This document shows, piece after piece, positions 43,105 to 56,227 of a stretch of DNA of 64,000 nucleotides. A model generated the notes under the pieces. That model was not told the DNA's origin and made no database searches. It saw only the letters and a program-made list of their open reading frames with translations. Within the stretch, counting starts at the first letter, position 1; each line of letters starts with the position of its first letter. This DNA is from Rhodocyclales bacterium. Lineage in GTDB: Bacteria; Pseudomonadota; Gammaproteobacteria; Burkholderiales; Rhodocyclaceae. Location: the NCBI GenBank assembly GCA_016235765.1, contig JACRIZ010000018.1, forward strand, positions 26,318-90,317. The letters are read 5' to 3'. A program made the translations under genes and the position numbers.

Positions 43105-44691
43105 ATGAAAGTACAACAAGCACTGATCAGCGTCTCCGACAAGCGCGGCATCGTCGACTTCGCCCGCGACCTCGCCGGCCTCGGCGTGAACATCCTCTCC
43201 ACCGGCGGCACCGCCAAGCTGCTGCGCGACGCCGGCATCAAGGTCACCGACGTCTCCGACTACACGGGCTTCCCCGAAATGCTGGACGGCCGCGTCAAGA
43301 CGCTGCACCCGAAGGTGCATGGCGGCATCCTCGGCATCCGCGGCAATGCCGAGCACGCGGCGACCATGCAGAAGCACGGCATCCCGCCCATCGACCTGGT
43401 GATCGTGAACCTCTACCCGTTCGCGGCCACCGTGGCCAAGAAAGACTGCACGCTGATCGACGCCATCGAGAACATCGACATCGGCGGGCCGACCATGGTG
43501 CGCGCGGCGGCCAAGAACCACGGCAACGAAGCCGGCGGCGTCGGCATCATCACCGAGCCCGAGGACTACGCGCCGGTGCTGGCCGAACTCAAGAGCAACG
43601 GCGGCGCACTGTCTTACAAGACCCGTTTCGCGCTGGCCAAGAAAGCCTTTACGCACACCGCCCGCTACGACGCCGGCATCTCGAACTGGCTGACCAGCCT
43701 GGATGCCGAGGACAAGCCGACTACCTTCCCCGAGCGCCTGCAACTGGCCTTCGACAAGGTCGACACCATGCGCTACGGCGAGAACCCGCACCAGCAGGCC
43801 GCGTTCTATCGCGAGCCCGTTGCGGTGCCCGGTTCGATCGCCAACTACGAACAACTGCAGGGCAAGGAACTGTCGTACAACAACATCGGCGACTCCGATG
43901 CGGCCTGGGAATGCGTCAAGGCCTTCGACACCACCGCGTGTGTGATCGTCAAGCATGCCAACCCCTGCGGCGTCGCCATCGCGCCGACCGCACTGGGCGC
44001 CTACCAGAAGGCCTTCAAGACCGACCCGACCTCGGCCTTCGGCGGCATCATCGCCTTCAACTGCGCCATCGACAAGGCGACCGCCGAAGCAGTTTCCGGC
44101 CAGTTCGCCGAAGTGATCATCGCCCCGGAAATCACCGCCGAGGCCCGTGCCGTGTTCGCCGCCAAGCAGAACCTGCGCGTGCTGGTGGTGCCCTTATTGG
44201 CCAATGGGGGCAAGGCCGACGGCACGCAATTCGACTACAAGCGCGTCGGCGGCGGGCTGCTGGTGCAGACGGCCGACGTGGCGCGCATCGCTGAATCCGA
44301 CCTCAAGCTGGTCACCAAGCGCGCCCCGACGGCGCAGGAAATGACCGACCTGCTGTTCGCCTGGCGCGTCGCCAAGTACGTCAAGTCGAACGCCATCGTC
44401 TACTGCAAGGACGGCATGACCACCGGCGTCGGCGCCGGCCAGATGAGCCGCGTCGATTCGGCGCGCATCGCCGCCATCAAGGCCGAAAACAACGGCCTCA
44501 CCGTGGCCGGCTCGGTGGTCGCCTCCGATGCCTTCTTCCCCTTCCGCGACGGCCTCGACGTGCTGGCCAGGGCCGGCGCCACCGCCGTCATCCAGCCGGG
44601 CGGCTCGGTGCGCGACGCGGAAGTCATCGCCGCCGCCGACGAACAGAACGTCGCCATGGTCTTCACCGGTTTCCGCCACTTCCGACACTGA
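43105..44691 (+). CDS. purH: Bifunctional AICAR formyltransferase/IMP cyclohydrolase
   Basis: A 528-residue enzyme for the last two purine steps. The N-terminal IMP cyclohydrolase domain ([40 protein letters not shown]) is followed by the AICAR transformylase domain ([43 protein letters not shown]). I start at ATG 43105, which has GAGGA before it and gives [13 protein letters not shown]. An in-frame ATG at 43081 lies inside fis. Confidence 0.96.
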   Translation: MKVQQALISVSDKRGIVDFARDLAGLGVNILSTGGTAKLLRDAGIKVTDVSDYTGFPEMLDGRVKTLHPKVHGGILGIRGNAEHAATMQKHGIPPIDLVIVNLYPFAATVAKKDCTLIDAIENIDIGGPTMVRAAAKNHGNEAGGVGIITEPEDYAPVLAELKSNGGALSYKTRFALAKKAFTHTARYDAGISNWLTSLDAEDKPTTFPERLQLAFDKVDTMRYGENPHQQAAFYREPVAVPGSIANYEQLQGKELSYNNIGDSDAAWECVKAFDTTACVIVKHANPCGVAIAPTALGAYQKAFKTDPTSAFGGIIAFNCAIDKATAEAVSGQFAEVIIAPEITAEARAVFAAKQNLRVLVVPLLANGGKADGTQFDYKRVGGGLLVQTADVARIAESDLKLVTKRAPTAQEMTDLLFAWRVAKYVKSNAIVYCKDGMTTGVGAGQMSRVDSARIAAIKAENNGLTVAGSVVASDAFFPFRDGLDVLARAGATAVIQPGGSVRDAEVIAAADEQNVAMVFTGFRHFRH

Positions 44692-44692
44692 C

Positions 44693-45253
44693 ATGAACAA
44701 GCCGATTCAACTCCTGGCTGCCATCGCCACGATCGCCGCCGCAGTCCCCGCGCATGCCGAAGACACCGAGAAGGGCTGGTACCAGACGGCCAAGGACAAC
44801 GTGTCGGAAACCTGGGAGCAGGGAACGCATGAACTGTTGATTCCGACCTACACCTGGCATCTGCCCTTCGCCTACACGCGGACCAAGATCAACGAATACC
44901 AGAACTATCCGTACGGCTTGGGCTATGGCCGCGGCCGCATCGACGCCAAGGGCAACTACCACGGCGTGTTCGGCGTCGGCTTCCAGGACTCGCACTTCAA
45001 GCCCGAATGGATGATCGGTTACCTTTGGAAGACCTACTGGGCGCTGGGCAGCGAAACCAAGCTCGGCCTTGGCTTCGTCACCGGCCTGACCGCCCGCACC
45101 GACTACAGCCACTACGCGCCGGTGCCCTTCATCCTGCCGGCGGCGTCGATCGAATACGGCCGCCTGTCGCTGGAAGCCGCCTATGTCCCGGGCGGCGAGG
45201 GCAATGGTAACGTGGTGTTCTTTACCACCAAGTGGCGCTTCGCCGCCAACTGA
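44693..45253 (+). CDS. pagP: Lipid A palmitoyltransferase PagP
   Basis: A 186-residue outer-membrane enzyme that adds palmitate to lipid A. It starts with a signal peptide (about 1-21, ending PAHAED). The mature sequence parallels Pag[12 protein letters not shown] with the catalytic His, [33 protein letters not shown] in segments with the Asp-Ser pair. Eight beta-strands are plausible. It lies 1 base after purH and 4 before purD, so it is carried in a purine operon. Confidence 0.9.
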   Translation: MNKPIQLLAAIATIAAAVPAHAEDTEKGWYQTAKDNVSETWEQGTHELLIPTYTWHLPFAYTRTKINEYQNYPYGLGYGRGRIDAKGNYHGVFGVGFQDSHFKPEWMIGYLWKTYWALGSETKLGLGFVTGLTARTDYSHYAPVPFILPAASIEYGRLSLEAAYVPGGEGNGNVVFFTTKWRFAAN

Positions 45254-45257
45254 AGCC

Positions 45258-46541
45258 ATGAAGATCCTCGTCGTCGGTTCCGGTGGTCGTGAGCACGCGC
45301 TGGCCTGGCGCATCGCCCAGGCGCCCGGCCTGCAGAAGGTGCTGGTCGCCCCGGGCAATGCCGGCACAGCGCGCGAGCCCGAGCTGGAGAACGTGCCGAT
45401 CACCGACATCCATGAGCTGGCCGACTACGTGGAGAAGGAGAACATCTACCTGACCGTGGTCGGCCCCGAGGCGCCGCTGGCGGCGGGCATCGTCGACGTG
45501 TTCCGCGAACGCAATCTGCGCATCTTCGGCCCGACCAGGGCCGCCGCGCAGTTGGAAAGCTCGAAGGATTTCTCGAAGCGCTTCATGGCCCGCCACGGCA
45601 TTCCGACCGCCGAATTCGAGACCTTCGCCGACGCTGCCAGTGCCCACGCCTACGTCGACGCCAAGGGTGCGCCCATCGTCGTCAAGGCCGACGGCCTCGC
45701 CGCCGGCAAGGGCGTGGTGGTCGCCATGAGCCTTGCCGACGCGCATGCCGCCATCGACATGATGCTGCTCGACAACAAGATGGGCGACGCGGGTGCGCGC
45801 GTGGTCATTGAGGAATTCCTCGAAGGTGAGGAAGCCAGCTTCATCGTCATGGCCGACGGCAAGCATGCGTTGGCGCTGGCCACCAGCCAGGACCACAAGC
45901 GGCTCAAGGACGGCGACCAGGGGCCGAACACCGGCGGCATGGGCGCCTACTCGCCCGCCCCCGTGGTGACGCCGCAGATCCACGCCCGCGCCATGCGCGA
46001 AGTGATCATGCCGACCATTCAGGGCATGGAGAAAGACGGCATTCCCTACACCGGCTTCCTCTACGCCGGCCTGATGATCCGGCCCGACGGTTCGCTCAAG
46101 GTGCTGGAGTTCAACTGCCGCATGGGCGATCCGGAAACGCAGCCGATCATGATGCGGCTGAAGGGCAACTTCATCACCTTGCTCGACGCCGCCATCGACG
46201 GTCGCCTCGACAAGGTCGAGGCCGAATGGGACCGCCGTGTCGCCCTCGGCGTGGTGCTGGCGGCCGCCGACTACCCCGATACGCCGCGCAAGGGCGACGT
46301 CATCCATGGCCTGCCGTCGCCGCAACAAGCCGAGGCGAACGGCGACGCCCACGTCTTCCATGCCGGCACGGCGACGCAAGGCAAGGACGTCGTGACCGCG
46401 GGTGGCCGCGTGCTGTGCGTGACCGCACTCGGCGACACCACCTGGGCGGCGCAGAAGCGCGCCTACGAGGCGGTGGACACGATACGTTTCGACGGCCTGC
46501 AGTGCCGCCGCGACATCGGCTATCGGGCGATCCGGCGCTGA
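45258..46541 (+). CDS. purD: Phosphoribosylamine-glycine ligase
   Basis: A 427-residue GAR synthetase with an ATP-grasp fold. Motifs: [15 protein letters not shown] at the start, [40 protein letters not shown] (in segments) and [13 protein letters not shown]. Length fits the monofunctional bacterial enzyme. The stop overlaps the hemF ATG (TGATG). Confidence 0.96.
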   Translation: MKILVVGSGGREHALAWRIAQAPGLQKVLVAPGNAGTAREPELENVPITDIHELADYVEKENIYLTVVGPEAPLAAGIVDVFRERNLRIFGPTRAAAQLESSKDFSKRFMARHGIPTAEFETFADAASAHAYVDAKGAPIVVKADGLAAGKGVVVAMSLADAHAAIDMMLLDNKMGDAGARVVIEEFLEGEEASFIVMADGKHALALATSQDHKRLKDGDQGPNTGGMGAYSPAPVVTPQIHARAMREVIMPTIQGMEKDGIPYTGFLYAGLMIRPDGSLKVLEFNCRMGDPETQPIMMRLKGNFITLLDAAIDGRLDKVEAEWDRRVALGVVLAAADYPDTPRKGDVIHGLPSPQQAEANGDAHVFHAGTATQGKDVVTAGGRVLCVTALGDTTWAAQKRAYEAVDTIRFDGLQCRRDIGYRAIRR

Positions 46542-47431
46542 TGGACGCAGCAGCGGTACGCAGCTACCTCACCGGCCTGCAGGCGCAGATTGTCGGCGCA
46601 TTGGAGACGTTCGACGGCAAGCCCTTCACCCGCGACTCGTGGGGCAAGGGTACCGCCTGCGTGATCGAGGAAGGCAACTTCTTCGAGCGCGGCGGCGTGA
46701 ATTTCTCGCACGTCACGGGCGACAGCCTGCCCGCCTCGGCGACCGCGCACCGGCCCGAACTTGCCGGCCGCAAATGGGAGGCGCTGGGGGTCTCGCTGGT
46801 GCTGCACCCGCGCAATCCCTACTGCCCGACCAGCCACATGAACGTGCGCTGCTTCATCGCCACCAAACCCGGCGCCAACCCGGTCTGGTGGTTCGGCGGC
46901 GGCATGGACCTGACGCCCTACTACGGCTTCGAGGAAGACTGCGAGCACTTCCATCGCACCTGCCGCGACGCGCTGGCGCCCTTCGGCGCCGAGGTGCATC
47001 CGCGCTACAAGAAGTGGTGCGACGACTACTTCTTCCTCAAGCACCGCAGCGAGCCGCGCGGCATCGGCGGCATCTTCTACGACGACCTCAACGCACCGGG
47101 GGCATCCGGCTTCGAGCGCTGCTTCAACCTCACCCGCGCCGTCGGCGACTCCTTCACCTCCGCCTACCTGCCGATCTGCGAGAAGCGCCGCGACACGCCG
47201 TATGGCGAACGCGAACGCGACTTCCAGGCCTACCGGCGCGGCCGCTATGTCGAATTCAATCTCGTCTGGGATCGCGGCACGCTGTTCGGCCTGCAATCGG
47301 GCGGCCGCACCGAATCGATCCTGATGTCCCTGCCGCCGGTGGTGAAGTGGCGCTACGACTGGCACCCGGAACCGGGCAGCGCCGAGGAAAAGCTCTACAC
47401 CGACTTCCTGCCGCCGCGCGACTGGGCCTAG
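46541..47431 (+). CDS. hemF: Oxygen-dependent coproporphyrinogen III oxidase
   Basis: A 296-residue aerobic heme enzyme that decarboxylates two propionates of coproporphyrinogen III. Conserved elements are [53 protein letters not shown] and [23 protein letters not shown] in segments. Coupling to purD is typical of betaproteobacteria. The presence of HemF shows aerobic growth despite the oxygen-sensitive enzymes upstream. Confidence 0.96.
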   Translation: MDAAAVRSYLTGLQAQIVGALETFDGKPFTRDSWGKGTACVIEEGNFFERGGVNFSHVTGDSLPASATAHRPELAGRKWEALGVSLVLHPRNPYCPTSHMNVRCFIATKPGANPVWWFGGGMDLTPYYGFEEDCEHFHRTCRDALAPFGAEVHPRYKKWCDDYFFLKHRSEPRGIGGIFYDDLNAPGASGFERCFNLTRAVGDSFTSAYLPICEKRRDTPYGERERDFQAYRRGRYVEFNLVWDRGTLFGLQSGGRTESILMSLPPVVKWRYDWHPEPGSAEEKLYTDFLPPRDWA

Positions 47432-47636
47432 CGCCCTGATTTTCCAGCACTAAGCAACAAGAATCGAACTCGCCGGCCGGATCGTGGTCGGATCGATTCA
47501 TCGACCTATTTCAGGGGCGGCCTACCGAGCCGAGGCCGCGCCGCGGGTATCGCTACGCCGACACCGCCCCCTCCCCAGCCGCGCCCAGCCCGTAGCGCCG
47601 TCCATCCGAGGTGTCCATACGCCCGAAGGAGAAGTC

Positions 47637-48563
47637 ATGGGAACGAAGACCCCCGTCCTCAACCTCTGGAGCAACATTGCCACGCACGCCGGCATCACCT
47701 TGCTCGCCGTCGCGATTGCCTTCTCGCTGCCGGAGCTGGCAAGCTACATTCTCTTCAATTGGTGGCCCAAGGTGCAGGGCAATTCACAACTGCTCCTCTA
47801 TACGGAGATCGCCTTCGCCACCGTTCTGGTGGTACTGCTCAATCTCGTCAAGCTCGCCTGGCACTACCGCCAGCGTGCGCGAATGAGCGCAATCGCCTCG
47901 CTGGTACATGCCCACGAGGAAGATCACTGGCTGTCGCGCTGGGTCAAGGACGACCGCCTGCGCGGCCTGCCCTGGAAGCGCGATCTCACCATTCTGGCCG
48001 TCACCGGCTACGGTACCTTCGCCGCGTCCGACAGTGCCTTGAAGGGCGTCCTCAACGAGTGTTACGAATTGCGCGTGATGCTCATGAATCCCTATGGCCC
48101 CGGCGCCCAGGCGTATGCCGACCTGCACGCCGACCCTGCCGCCATCCTCGCCGCCCTGAGGCGCGAGACGCAGGCCAGCATCGACTGCCTGCGCCGGCTC
48201 GCGGGCGCAGGCAAGAAGGTGGTGTTGAAGCTCTACGACGACCCGCCGTTCTGGAAACTCGTGTTCACCGGCGAGCATGCCTGGGTACGCTGCGTGGCCG
48301 GCAGCCGCGATCAGGGCAAGTTCCCGGAATACGTCTTCGCCCTGCAGGCCGAGCGCCCCACGCGCGGCTTCTTCCCCGCCTTCTACACCCATTTCCTGAC
48401 GCAGTGGAACGACACCGGCCACCCCGACTATGCGTTCGACACCGACGAACTGGTCTATCGGGACGCCGACGGCGCTTCGGTCCGGCGCGTCACTTTCCCG
48501 CACTCCGCTGCCGACGCGAGTACGGTACCGGCGCCGGCGCTGGCAGCGACGAACGCCGCCTGA
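47637..48563 (+). CDS. Membrane protein of unknown function with a cytosolic domain
   Basis: I cannot name this 308-residue protein. It has two membrane segments (about 15-37 and 55-73) and a soluble domain (about 85-290) with LTILAVTGYGTFAASDSALKGVL, LRVMLMNPYGP and KLYDDPPFWKLVF. This layout faintly resembles phospholipase-D-like or DUF5919-type folds, but no HxK motif is present. The start is ATG 47637, behind GAAGGAG. The ORF extends upstream to 47484 without support. The 205-base gap before it shows no clear promoter. Confidence 0.6.
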   Translation: MGTKTPVLNLWSNIATHAGITLLAVAIAFSLPELASYILFNWWPKVQGNSQLLLYTEIAFATVLVVLLNLVKLAWHYRQRARMSAIASLVHAHEEDHWLSRWVKDDRLRGLPWKRDLTILAVTGYGTFAASDSALKGVLNECYELRVMLMNPYGPGAQAYADLHADPAAILAALRRETQASIDCLRRLAGAGKKVVLKLYDDPPFWKLVFTGEHAWVRCVAGSRDQGKFPEYVFALQAERPTRGFFPAFYTHFLTQWNDTGHPDYAFDTDELVYRDADGASVRRVTFPHSAADASTVPAPALAATNAA

Positions 48564-48574
48564 GGCAGGCCGGG

Positions 48575-49741
48575 TCAGAGCAGCGCCGCTGCCCGGTAGT
48601 GGCGTTCCGCCACGGCTGACTTTTCGAGTTCGTCGGCGAGGCCGGCCAGTTCAAGGTGGGCGGCGCGCGACGGCGCGATGGCCAGCGATGCCTCGAGATA
48701 GCTCTGCGCCTTGCCCCACAATTGCTTCTGCCGGCACAAGCGGCCCAGCGTCAGCAGCAGGCTGGCATCGCGCGGGTGGCTGTTGAGCCACTTCTCGGCA
48801 TGGGCGATGCGCGCCAACACGTCGCCGCCCTGGCACTGGCCGTAGGCGGCGGCCAGCGTCGAATCCCACTGGTGATCGAGGAAGTCCTCGACGATCGCCG
48901 CGGCCTGGCCGCAGTTGTCGGCGGCACCGAGCGCCTGCGCGGCAGTCAGCGCCAGGCGTACATCCAGCTTGTCGCCGTCGGGCATGGCGTGCCAGTAACG
49001 CGCCAGTTGCTCGGCATCGCCTGCCAGCGCGGCGATGTTCTCGCGCTGCGCACGCATGCGCAGCGGCGCCGCCTGCTCGGGCGTCAGTGCCCTGTGCTTT
49101 TCCAGTTGCCGCGTCAGCTTCAGCACCTCGGTCCAGTCGCCCTGCGCCTGGCGCACGCGCAAGGACAGGCGCAGCGCCGCGATGTGGCGGCCGCCCTCGG
49201 CCAGCAACTGGTCGACGCGCTCGCGCGCCAGGCCGTAGTCGTGGTTGTCGAGCGCCAGCTCGGCTTCGGTCTTCAGGCGCACGGTGCGCATGCCCGCCTC
49301 GTTGAAGCGCAAGCGCTCGCCCCACTCCTCGATGCGCTCGTCGTCGCGCAACGCGTGGGCGGCGCGCAGGCCGATCAGCGCCGCGAGTCCCGGCGCATGG
49401 TTGGCCAGAAAGGAGACCTCGGCACTCTTGATCGCCTGGCTGTAGCGGCCCTCCTGCAGGAACAGCATCGCCCCGCGCAACGCGCTATCGGCGCGGGCGC
49501 GGGCGCGCCGCGTGCGGAATTCGGCGACCGTGCCGGGCATGCGTACCACGGAAGCGACCGCATGCAGCAGCAGATAGACCACGCCGCAGGAACTGATCAC
49601 CAGGATGGCCAGCAGGTTGAAGGACATCTCGATGCGCCAGGGCGGCAGCACCAGCAGCGCGTAGCCGTCGTTGTAGCGGCCGGCCACGGCCAGTCCGGTG
49701 GCCACCGCGGCAAGGATCAGGAACCAGACCAGGACGCGCAT
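48575..49741 (-). CDS. hemY: HemY-family protein (TPR, heme synthesis gene cluster)
   Basis: A 388-residue inner-membrane protein with two N-terminal membrane segments (about 3-20 and 40-65) and a long TPR-like region. GYALLVLPPWRIEMSFNLL and the RARADSALRGAMLFLQEGRY segment are typical HemY_N. It is not the Gram-positive oxidase of the same name. It follows hemX by 2 bases. The dispersed element at 48599-48625 encodes KSAVAER near the C-terminus. Confidence 0.9.
   Translation of the reverse strand: MRVLVWFLILAAVATGLAVAGRYNDGYALLVLPPWRIEMSFNLLAILVISSCGVVYLLLHAVASVVRMPGTVAEFRTRRARARADSALRGAMLFLQEGRYSQAIKSAEVSFLANHAPGLAALIGLRAAHALRDDERIEEWGERLRFNEAGMRTVRLKTEAELALDNHDYGLARERVDQLLAEGGRHIAALRLSLRVRQAQGDWTEVLKLTRQLEKHRALTPEQAAPLRMRAQRENIAALAGDAEQLARYWHAMPDGDKLDVRLALTAAQALGAADNCGQAAAIVEDFLDHQWDSTLAAAYGQCQGGDVLARIAHAEKWLNSHPRDASLLLTLGRLCRQKQLWGKAQSYLEASLAIAPSRAAHLELAGLADELEKSAVAERHYRAAALL
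48599..48625 (-). repeat. Dispersed element copy j (inside hemY)
   Basis: On the minus strand it reads GAAAAGTCAGCC, GTGGCGGA, ACGCCAC. GTGGCG pairs with CGCCAC around GAA. The encoded peptide is EKSAVAERH. Confidence 0.65.
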
Positions 49742-49743
49742 GG

Positions 49744-50805
49744 CTACTTCCCGCCGCGCGCGACTTTGAAGTTGCGCACCGCGTCGAGGGTTTCGGTGAG
49801 TGCCGGCAGTTCGGCGCCGATGTTGGCGGTCTGCATGCCGCGCAGGGTGGCGAGCGCCGCTTGCACCGGCCGGGCAGAGCCGTCGAAATAGCGCTCCAGC
49901 CACAGCGTCGCCTGCTGCGCATCCGCGCGGAAGGCGCGGCCGTCGCGGGTCAGCAGGGCCAGGCGCGCATGGCCCAGGCGCAGCTTGAGGTTCTCGCGCA
50001 GGAACAGGCTCTGGCTCGGCGACAGCAGGCCGGGGTCGGCATGGCTGGGCGAATCGATGCGCTCGACGCGCACCAACTGCCGCAACTCCTGCCAGAAGTC
50101 GAGCGCCAGCGCCTGCCAGAAGCCGACCTGGGTCGGCGGCGCGGCCGGGCGTGCCGGTTCCGGCTTCGGCCGCCGCTCGTAGGCGAGCGGCAGCGCGTCG
50201 ATGCCGGCGATGATGCCCTCCAGCTTGATCGTGAGGCCGGGCACGTCGGCGCCGGGCAAGGCCTTCAGGCGCTCGATGTCGCGGCCGATCAGTTGGCGCA
50301 GCGGCGCGAACTGCGGCCTGACGGTACGCGCCAGGCGCGCCTCGACGCCCGACAGCACGATCAGCGCCGCCTCGACGTTGCCGGCCAGGCGCAGTTGCTG
50401 CGCGGCCATCGCCACGCCCTGCTCGACCTCGGCCAGCAGGCGTTCGTCGCTGCTCCTGGCCAGTTCCTTGTAGATCGCGTCGAAGGCAACGTGCTGGCCC
50501 TGCATCTCGGACAACTGCGCCTCCAGCGTGGCGACCTTGGCCTGCAGCACCGCGTGTGCCTCCTGCGTGTTGCGGGCGACGACGCGGCTTTCCTTGACCA
50601 CGGCATCGTGGTCGGCGAGCCGCTTGGTCAGTTCCTCCTGCACCTCGGCAAGGCGTTGGCGCGTTTCCAGCCACTGCCAGCCGAGCAGGGCCAGCGCGAC
50701 GGCGGCGATCACCGTGGCGGGCCGGCGCCAGGCGCCCTTCCGGCGTTCGGGCAGGGTCTTCGGCGCGGGGGCCGCTACGGGGTCAGGCAACTCGGGCGTG
50801 GTCAC
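49744..50805 (-). CDS. hemX: HemX-like membrane protein
   Basis: A 353-residue protein with one membrane segment (about 29-46, PATVIAAVALALLGW) followed by a coiled coil (about 47-105) and a helical domain. It is the usual HemX of proteobacterial hemCDXY clusters, often misannotated as uroporphyrinogen III methyltransferase. No SAM-binding motif is present. It overlaps hemD by 23 bases. Confidence 0.9.
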   Translation of the reverse strand: MTTPELPDPVAAPAPKTLPERRKGAWRRPATVIAAVALALLGWQWLETRQRLAEVQEELTKRLADHDAVVKESRVVARNTQEAHAVLQAKVATLEAQLSEMQGQHVAFDAIYKELARSSDERLLAEVEQGVAMAAQQLRLAGNVEAALIVLSGVEARLARTVRPQFAPLRQLIGRDIERLKALPGADVPGLTIKLEGIIAGIDALPLAYERRPKPEPARPAAPPTQVGFWQALALDFWQELRQLVRVERIDSPSHADPGLLSPSQSLFLRENLKLRLGHARLALLTRDGRAFRADAQQATLWLERYFDGSARPVQAALATLRGMQTANIGAELPALTETLDAVRNFKVARGGK

Positions 50806-51571
50806 GGTAATACTCCAGGAGTCCGGTCACTAGGCCATCGTCGCCCGGTCCGGTAAGAATCACTTCATGGCAGCCCAGCGCGCGCGCCAGGCCGGCGATG
50901 CGCTGGTGCGGCACGAACAGCGGCGTCTTCTTCAACCAGGTCTGGCCGAGTTTGCCGACCATGTCGACCAGGTTCTTCAGGCCTTCGCTGCTGGTCACGG
51001 TGACGCCGTCGAGATGGCCGTCGCCCCACAACTTCAGCAGCGGCGCGGGGTCCAGGTCCGGCTTGTCGCGCCGGTAGCAGGCGACATACTCGACCTCGGC
51101 GCCGCGCTGCTTCAGGGTGTCGCCGAGCAGTTCGCGGCCGCCGTCGCCGCGGAAGATCACCACGCGCCGGCCGTGCATGTCCTGCAGCTCGGGCAGGTCG
51201 AGCAGCGCTTCGGAATCGAAGCGACCCTGCGGCGCCACCACGTCGGCGATGCCGAACTTCGCCAGGGCCAGCTCGCTGCTCTTGCCGACCGTCGCGGCGC
51301 GCAAATGCTGTGGCCAGGCGCGGCGGGCAAGAATCGCCGAGAGGGATTTCTCGACCGCGTTCGGGCTGACGAAACAGGCCCAGTCGAACTCGTCGAGGCG
51401 AATGGCGATGCCTTGCAGGGCCGCCGGATCGTCGACGTCGAAGATCGCCAGTACGGGAAACAGGATCGGCTTGGCGCCCAGCCCGATCAGCGCGTCGGCC
51501 AGATGCGTCGCCTGCCCGGCCGGGCGGGTGACGACGATGTTGCGGCCAGCGAGCGGCGAAGCAACGGTCAT
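50783..51571 (-). CDS. hemD: Uroporphyrinogen-III synthase
   Basis: A 262-residue enzyme that closes and inverts ring D of hydroxymethylbilane. The family is poorly conserved, but IVVTRPAGQATHLADALIGLG, FVSPNAVE, FRGDGGRELLGDTL and VTVTSSEGLKNLV are recognisable. I start at ATG 51571 (MTVASPLAGRN). It lies 4 bases after hemC. Confidence 0.93.
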   Translation of the reverse strand: MTVASPLAGRNIVVTRPAGQATHLADALIGLGAKPILFPVLAIFDVDDPAALQGIAIRLDEFDWACFVSPNAVEKSLSAILARRAWPQHLRAATVGKSSELALAKFGIADVVAPQGRFDSEALLDLPELQDMHGRRVVIFRGDGGRELLGDTLKQRGAEVEYVACYRRDKPDLDPAPLLKLWGDGHLDGVTVTSSEGLKNLVDMVGKLGQTWLKKTPLFVPHQRIAGLARALGCHEVILTGPGDDGLVTGLLEYYRDHARVA

Positions 51572-51575
51572 CGCT

Positions 51576-52517
51576 TCAGCCCAGTGCGGCCAGGATCTCG
51601 TCGGCGCCCTGGGCGCGCAACTCGGTGGCCAGTTGCAGCCCGAGCGCTTCCGGATCGCCCGGCGCACCGGTCAGTTCGGCGCTGGCCATGCGCTTGCCGT
51701 CCGGCGTGGCGACGAAGCCGCGCAGGAAGATGGCGCCATCGCGCATCTCGGCATAGGCGCCCAGCGGCACTTCGCAACTGCCGGCCAGCGCGCGCGACAC
51801 GGCGCGTTCGGCGCGCACGCAGGCGGCCGTGGCAGCATCGTTGAGCGGCGCCAGCCAGGCGGCCACGTCGGCGCGCGAGGCCACGGCCTCGATGCCCAGC
51901 GCCCCCTGCCCGGCGGCAGGCAACGACACCTCGGCGGGCAGCACGGCGCGGATGCGCGCCTTGAGGCCGAGGCGCGTCAGGCCGGCAGCGGCGAGGATGA
52001 TCGCGTCGTACTGGCCTTCGTCGAGCTTGCGCAGCCGGGTGTCGAGGTTGCCGCGCAGGGAACTCACGGCGAGATAGGGGAAGCGGGCGTGCAACTGCGC
52101 TTCGCGGCGCAGGCTGGAAGTGCCGACCACCGCGCCGGGCGGCAGGTCGTCGAGGCTGGCGTACTTGCCCGACACGAAGGCATCGAGCGGCACTTCGCGC
52201 GGGCCGGTGGCGACCAGGGCGAAGCCTTCCGGCAGCACCATCGGCACGTCCTTCATCGAATGCACGGCGATGTCGGCGCGGCCGTCGTGGAGCGCCGCTT
52301 CGAGTTCCTTGACGAACAGGCCCTTGCCGCCGACCTTGGCCAGCGGCCGGTCGAGGATCTGGTCGCCGCGGGTGGTCATGCCCAGCAGTTCGACGCGGCA
52401 CGACGGGTATAATTTCTGCAGCAGATCGCGCACGTGTTCGGCCTGCCACAAGGCAAGGCGGGATTCGCGCGTGGCGATCACGATACGCTCGGGAACCTGG
52501 TTCGTTGTGGGATTCAC
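51576..52517 (-). CDS. hemC: Porphobilinogen deaminase
   Basis: A 313-residue hydroxymethylbilane synthase. Motifs: [52 protein letters not shown] and the cofactor-carrying [11 protein letters not shown] cysteine. I choose GTG 52517, which gives the family length. The in-frame ATG at 52586 would add 23 atypical residues and overlap the divergent gene's leader. The heme cluster runs hemC-D-X-Y. Confidence 0.95.
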   Translation of the reverse strand: MNPTTNQVPERIVIATRESRLALWQAEHVRDLLQKLYPSCRVELLGMTTRGDQILDRPLAKVGGKGLFVKELEAALHDGRADIAVHSMKDVPMVLPEGFALVATGPREVPLDAFVSGKYASLDDLPPGAVVGTSSLRREAQLHARFPYLAVSSLRGNLDTRLRKLDEGQYDAIILAAAGLTRLGLKARIRAVLPAEVSLPAAGQGALGIEAVASRADVAAWLAPLNDAATAACVRAERAVSRALAGSCEVPLGAYAEMRDGAIFLRGFVATPDGKRMASAELTGAPGDPEALGLQLATELRAQGADEILAALG

Positions 52518-52559
52518 TGGGCGGCCCAAATGATGGAAAAGCAACACGAGAGGGGACAT

Positions 52560-53053
52560 ATGGCGCCACCGGCCACGGCCTGGCAACGCCTGATTTTCGG
52601 CCTGATTTTAGCATGGTGGACCTGCTCGGCAGCGGCCATCCGGCCCGTGCCGACGGCCGCAAACCTCGCTGCGGACGGCAAAGCGGCGCATTCGGCGCGG
52701 CAGCCCGTCGTCGTCCTGTACAGCCGCAGCCTGTGCACCTGGTGCGACAAGGCGCGCCGCGAGCACCTCAATGCCATGGCCAGCCAGGCGGCGCGGGCTG
52801 CCGACGGCGCACTGTATCGGCAGGTCAACCTCGACAGTGATGCACCGCTGGTGGATTTTGCCGGTCGCAAGACCAGCCATCGCGACTTCGCCCGCGGCCA
52901 CCATGTGAAGATGACGCCGACCCTGATGTTCTTCGCCGCGGACGGCCGCGAACTGGCCGCCGCCATCGTCGGCTACCGGCTGCCCGAGTTCTACGGCACG
53001 CTGATCGAGGACGCCATCGAGGACAGCCGCCACCAGCTCCGGAACGGAACGAA

Positions 53054-53057
<4 letters not shown>
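52560..53057 (+). CDS. Secreted thioredoxin-like protein
   Basis: A 165-residue protein. The N-terminus ([26 protein letters not shown]) is a signal peptide or anchor. The thioredoxin-like domain has the redox motif [11 protein letters not shown] and a cis-Pro-like KMTPTLMFF. It resembles SoxW/thioredoxin-2-type proteins seen in front of ppc. The stop overlaps ppc by ATGA. The substrate is unknown. Confidence 0.8.
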
Positions 53058-55837
<2,780 letters not shown>

Positions 55838-55876
55838 TGCACTAGAATGATCCCACCGTCCTAGCGAGGGATACCA

Positions 55877-56218
55877 ATGGCGATCGATCCGCAAGTCCAT
55901 GACCGCATCCTGGCGCAACTAGGCCCTGCCTACGCCCATGCGTACCCGAAAATTCTCGAGCAGAAGTACCCGCACATCCTCGAGAAGATTGCCAGCCTGA
56001 CGAGCCCGGTCGAAATCGAGAAGTTCTTCGAGAACCTGATGCTGACCCAGCGTACCGGCCGGCAGGGCTTCCCGGTCGAGGTCTTCGACGAACTGATGGT
56101 CTTGATCGGCGTCTTTCGCAAGCTCCACCTGCTGCGCGAGCCGCCCAAGCAGGACGGCGACGTCTGGAGCTGGGTCAGCGAGATCGGCTACGAGGCCGGC
56201 GAACACCACAACGAGTAG
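55877..56218 (+). CDS. Conserved hypothetical protein
   Basis: A 113-residue soluble, mainly helical protein of unknown function. No cysteine, no membrane segment. Features are AYAHAYPKILEQKYPHILEKI in segments and FFENLMLTQRTGRQGFPVEVFDEL. Protein of this type occurs near ppc or argH in related bacteria (recollection, not checked). A TAGAAT hexamer about 30 bases upstream may be its -10. It is convergent with the response regulator gene. Confidence 0.6.
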   Translation: MAIDPQVHDRILAQLGPAYAHAYPKILEQKYPHILEKIASLTSPVEIEKFFENLMLTQRTGRQGFPVEVFDELMVLIGVFRKLHLLREPPKQDGDVWSWVSEIGYEAGEHHNE

Positions 56219-56227
56219 CGGCGCCGC

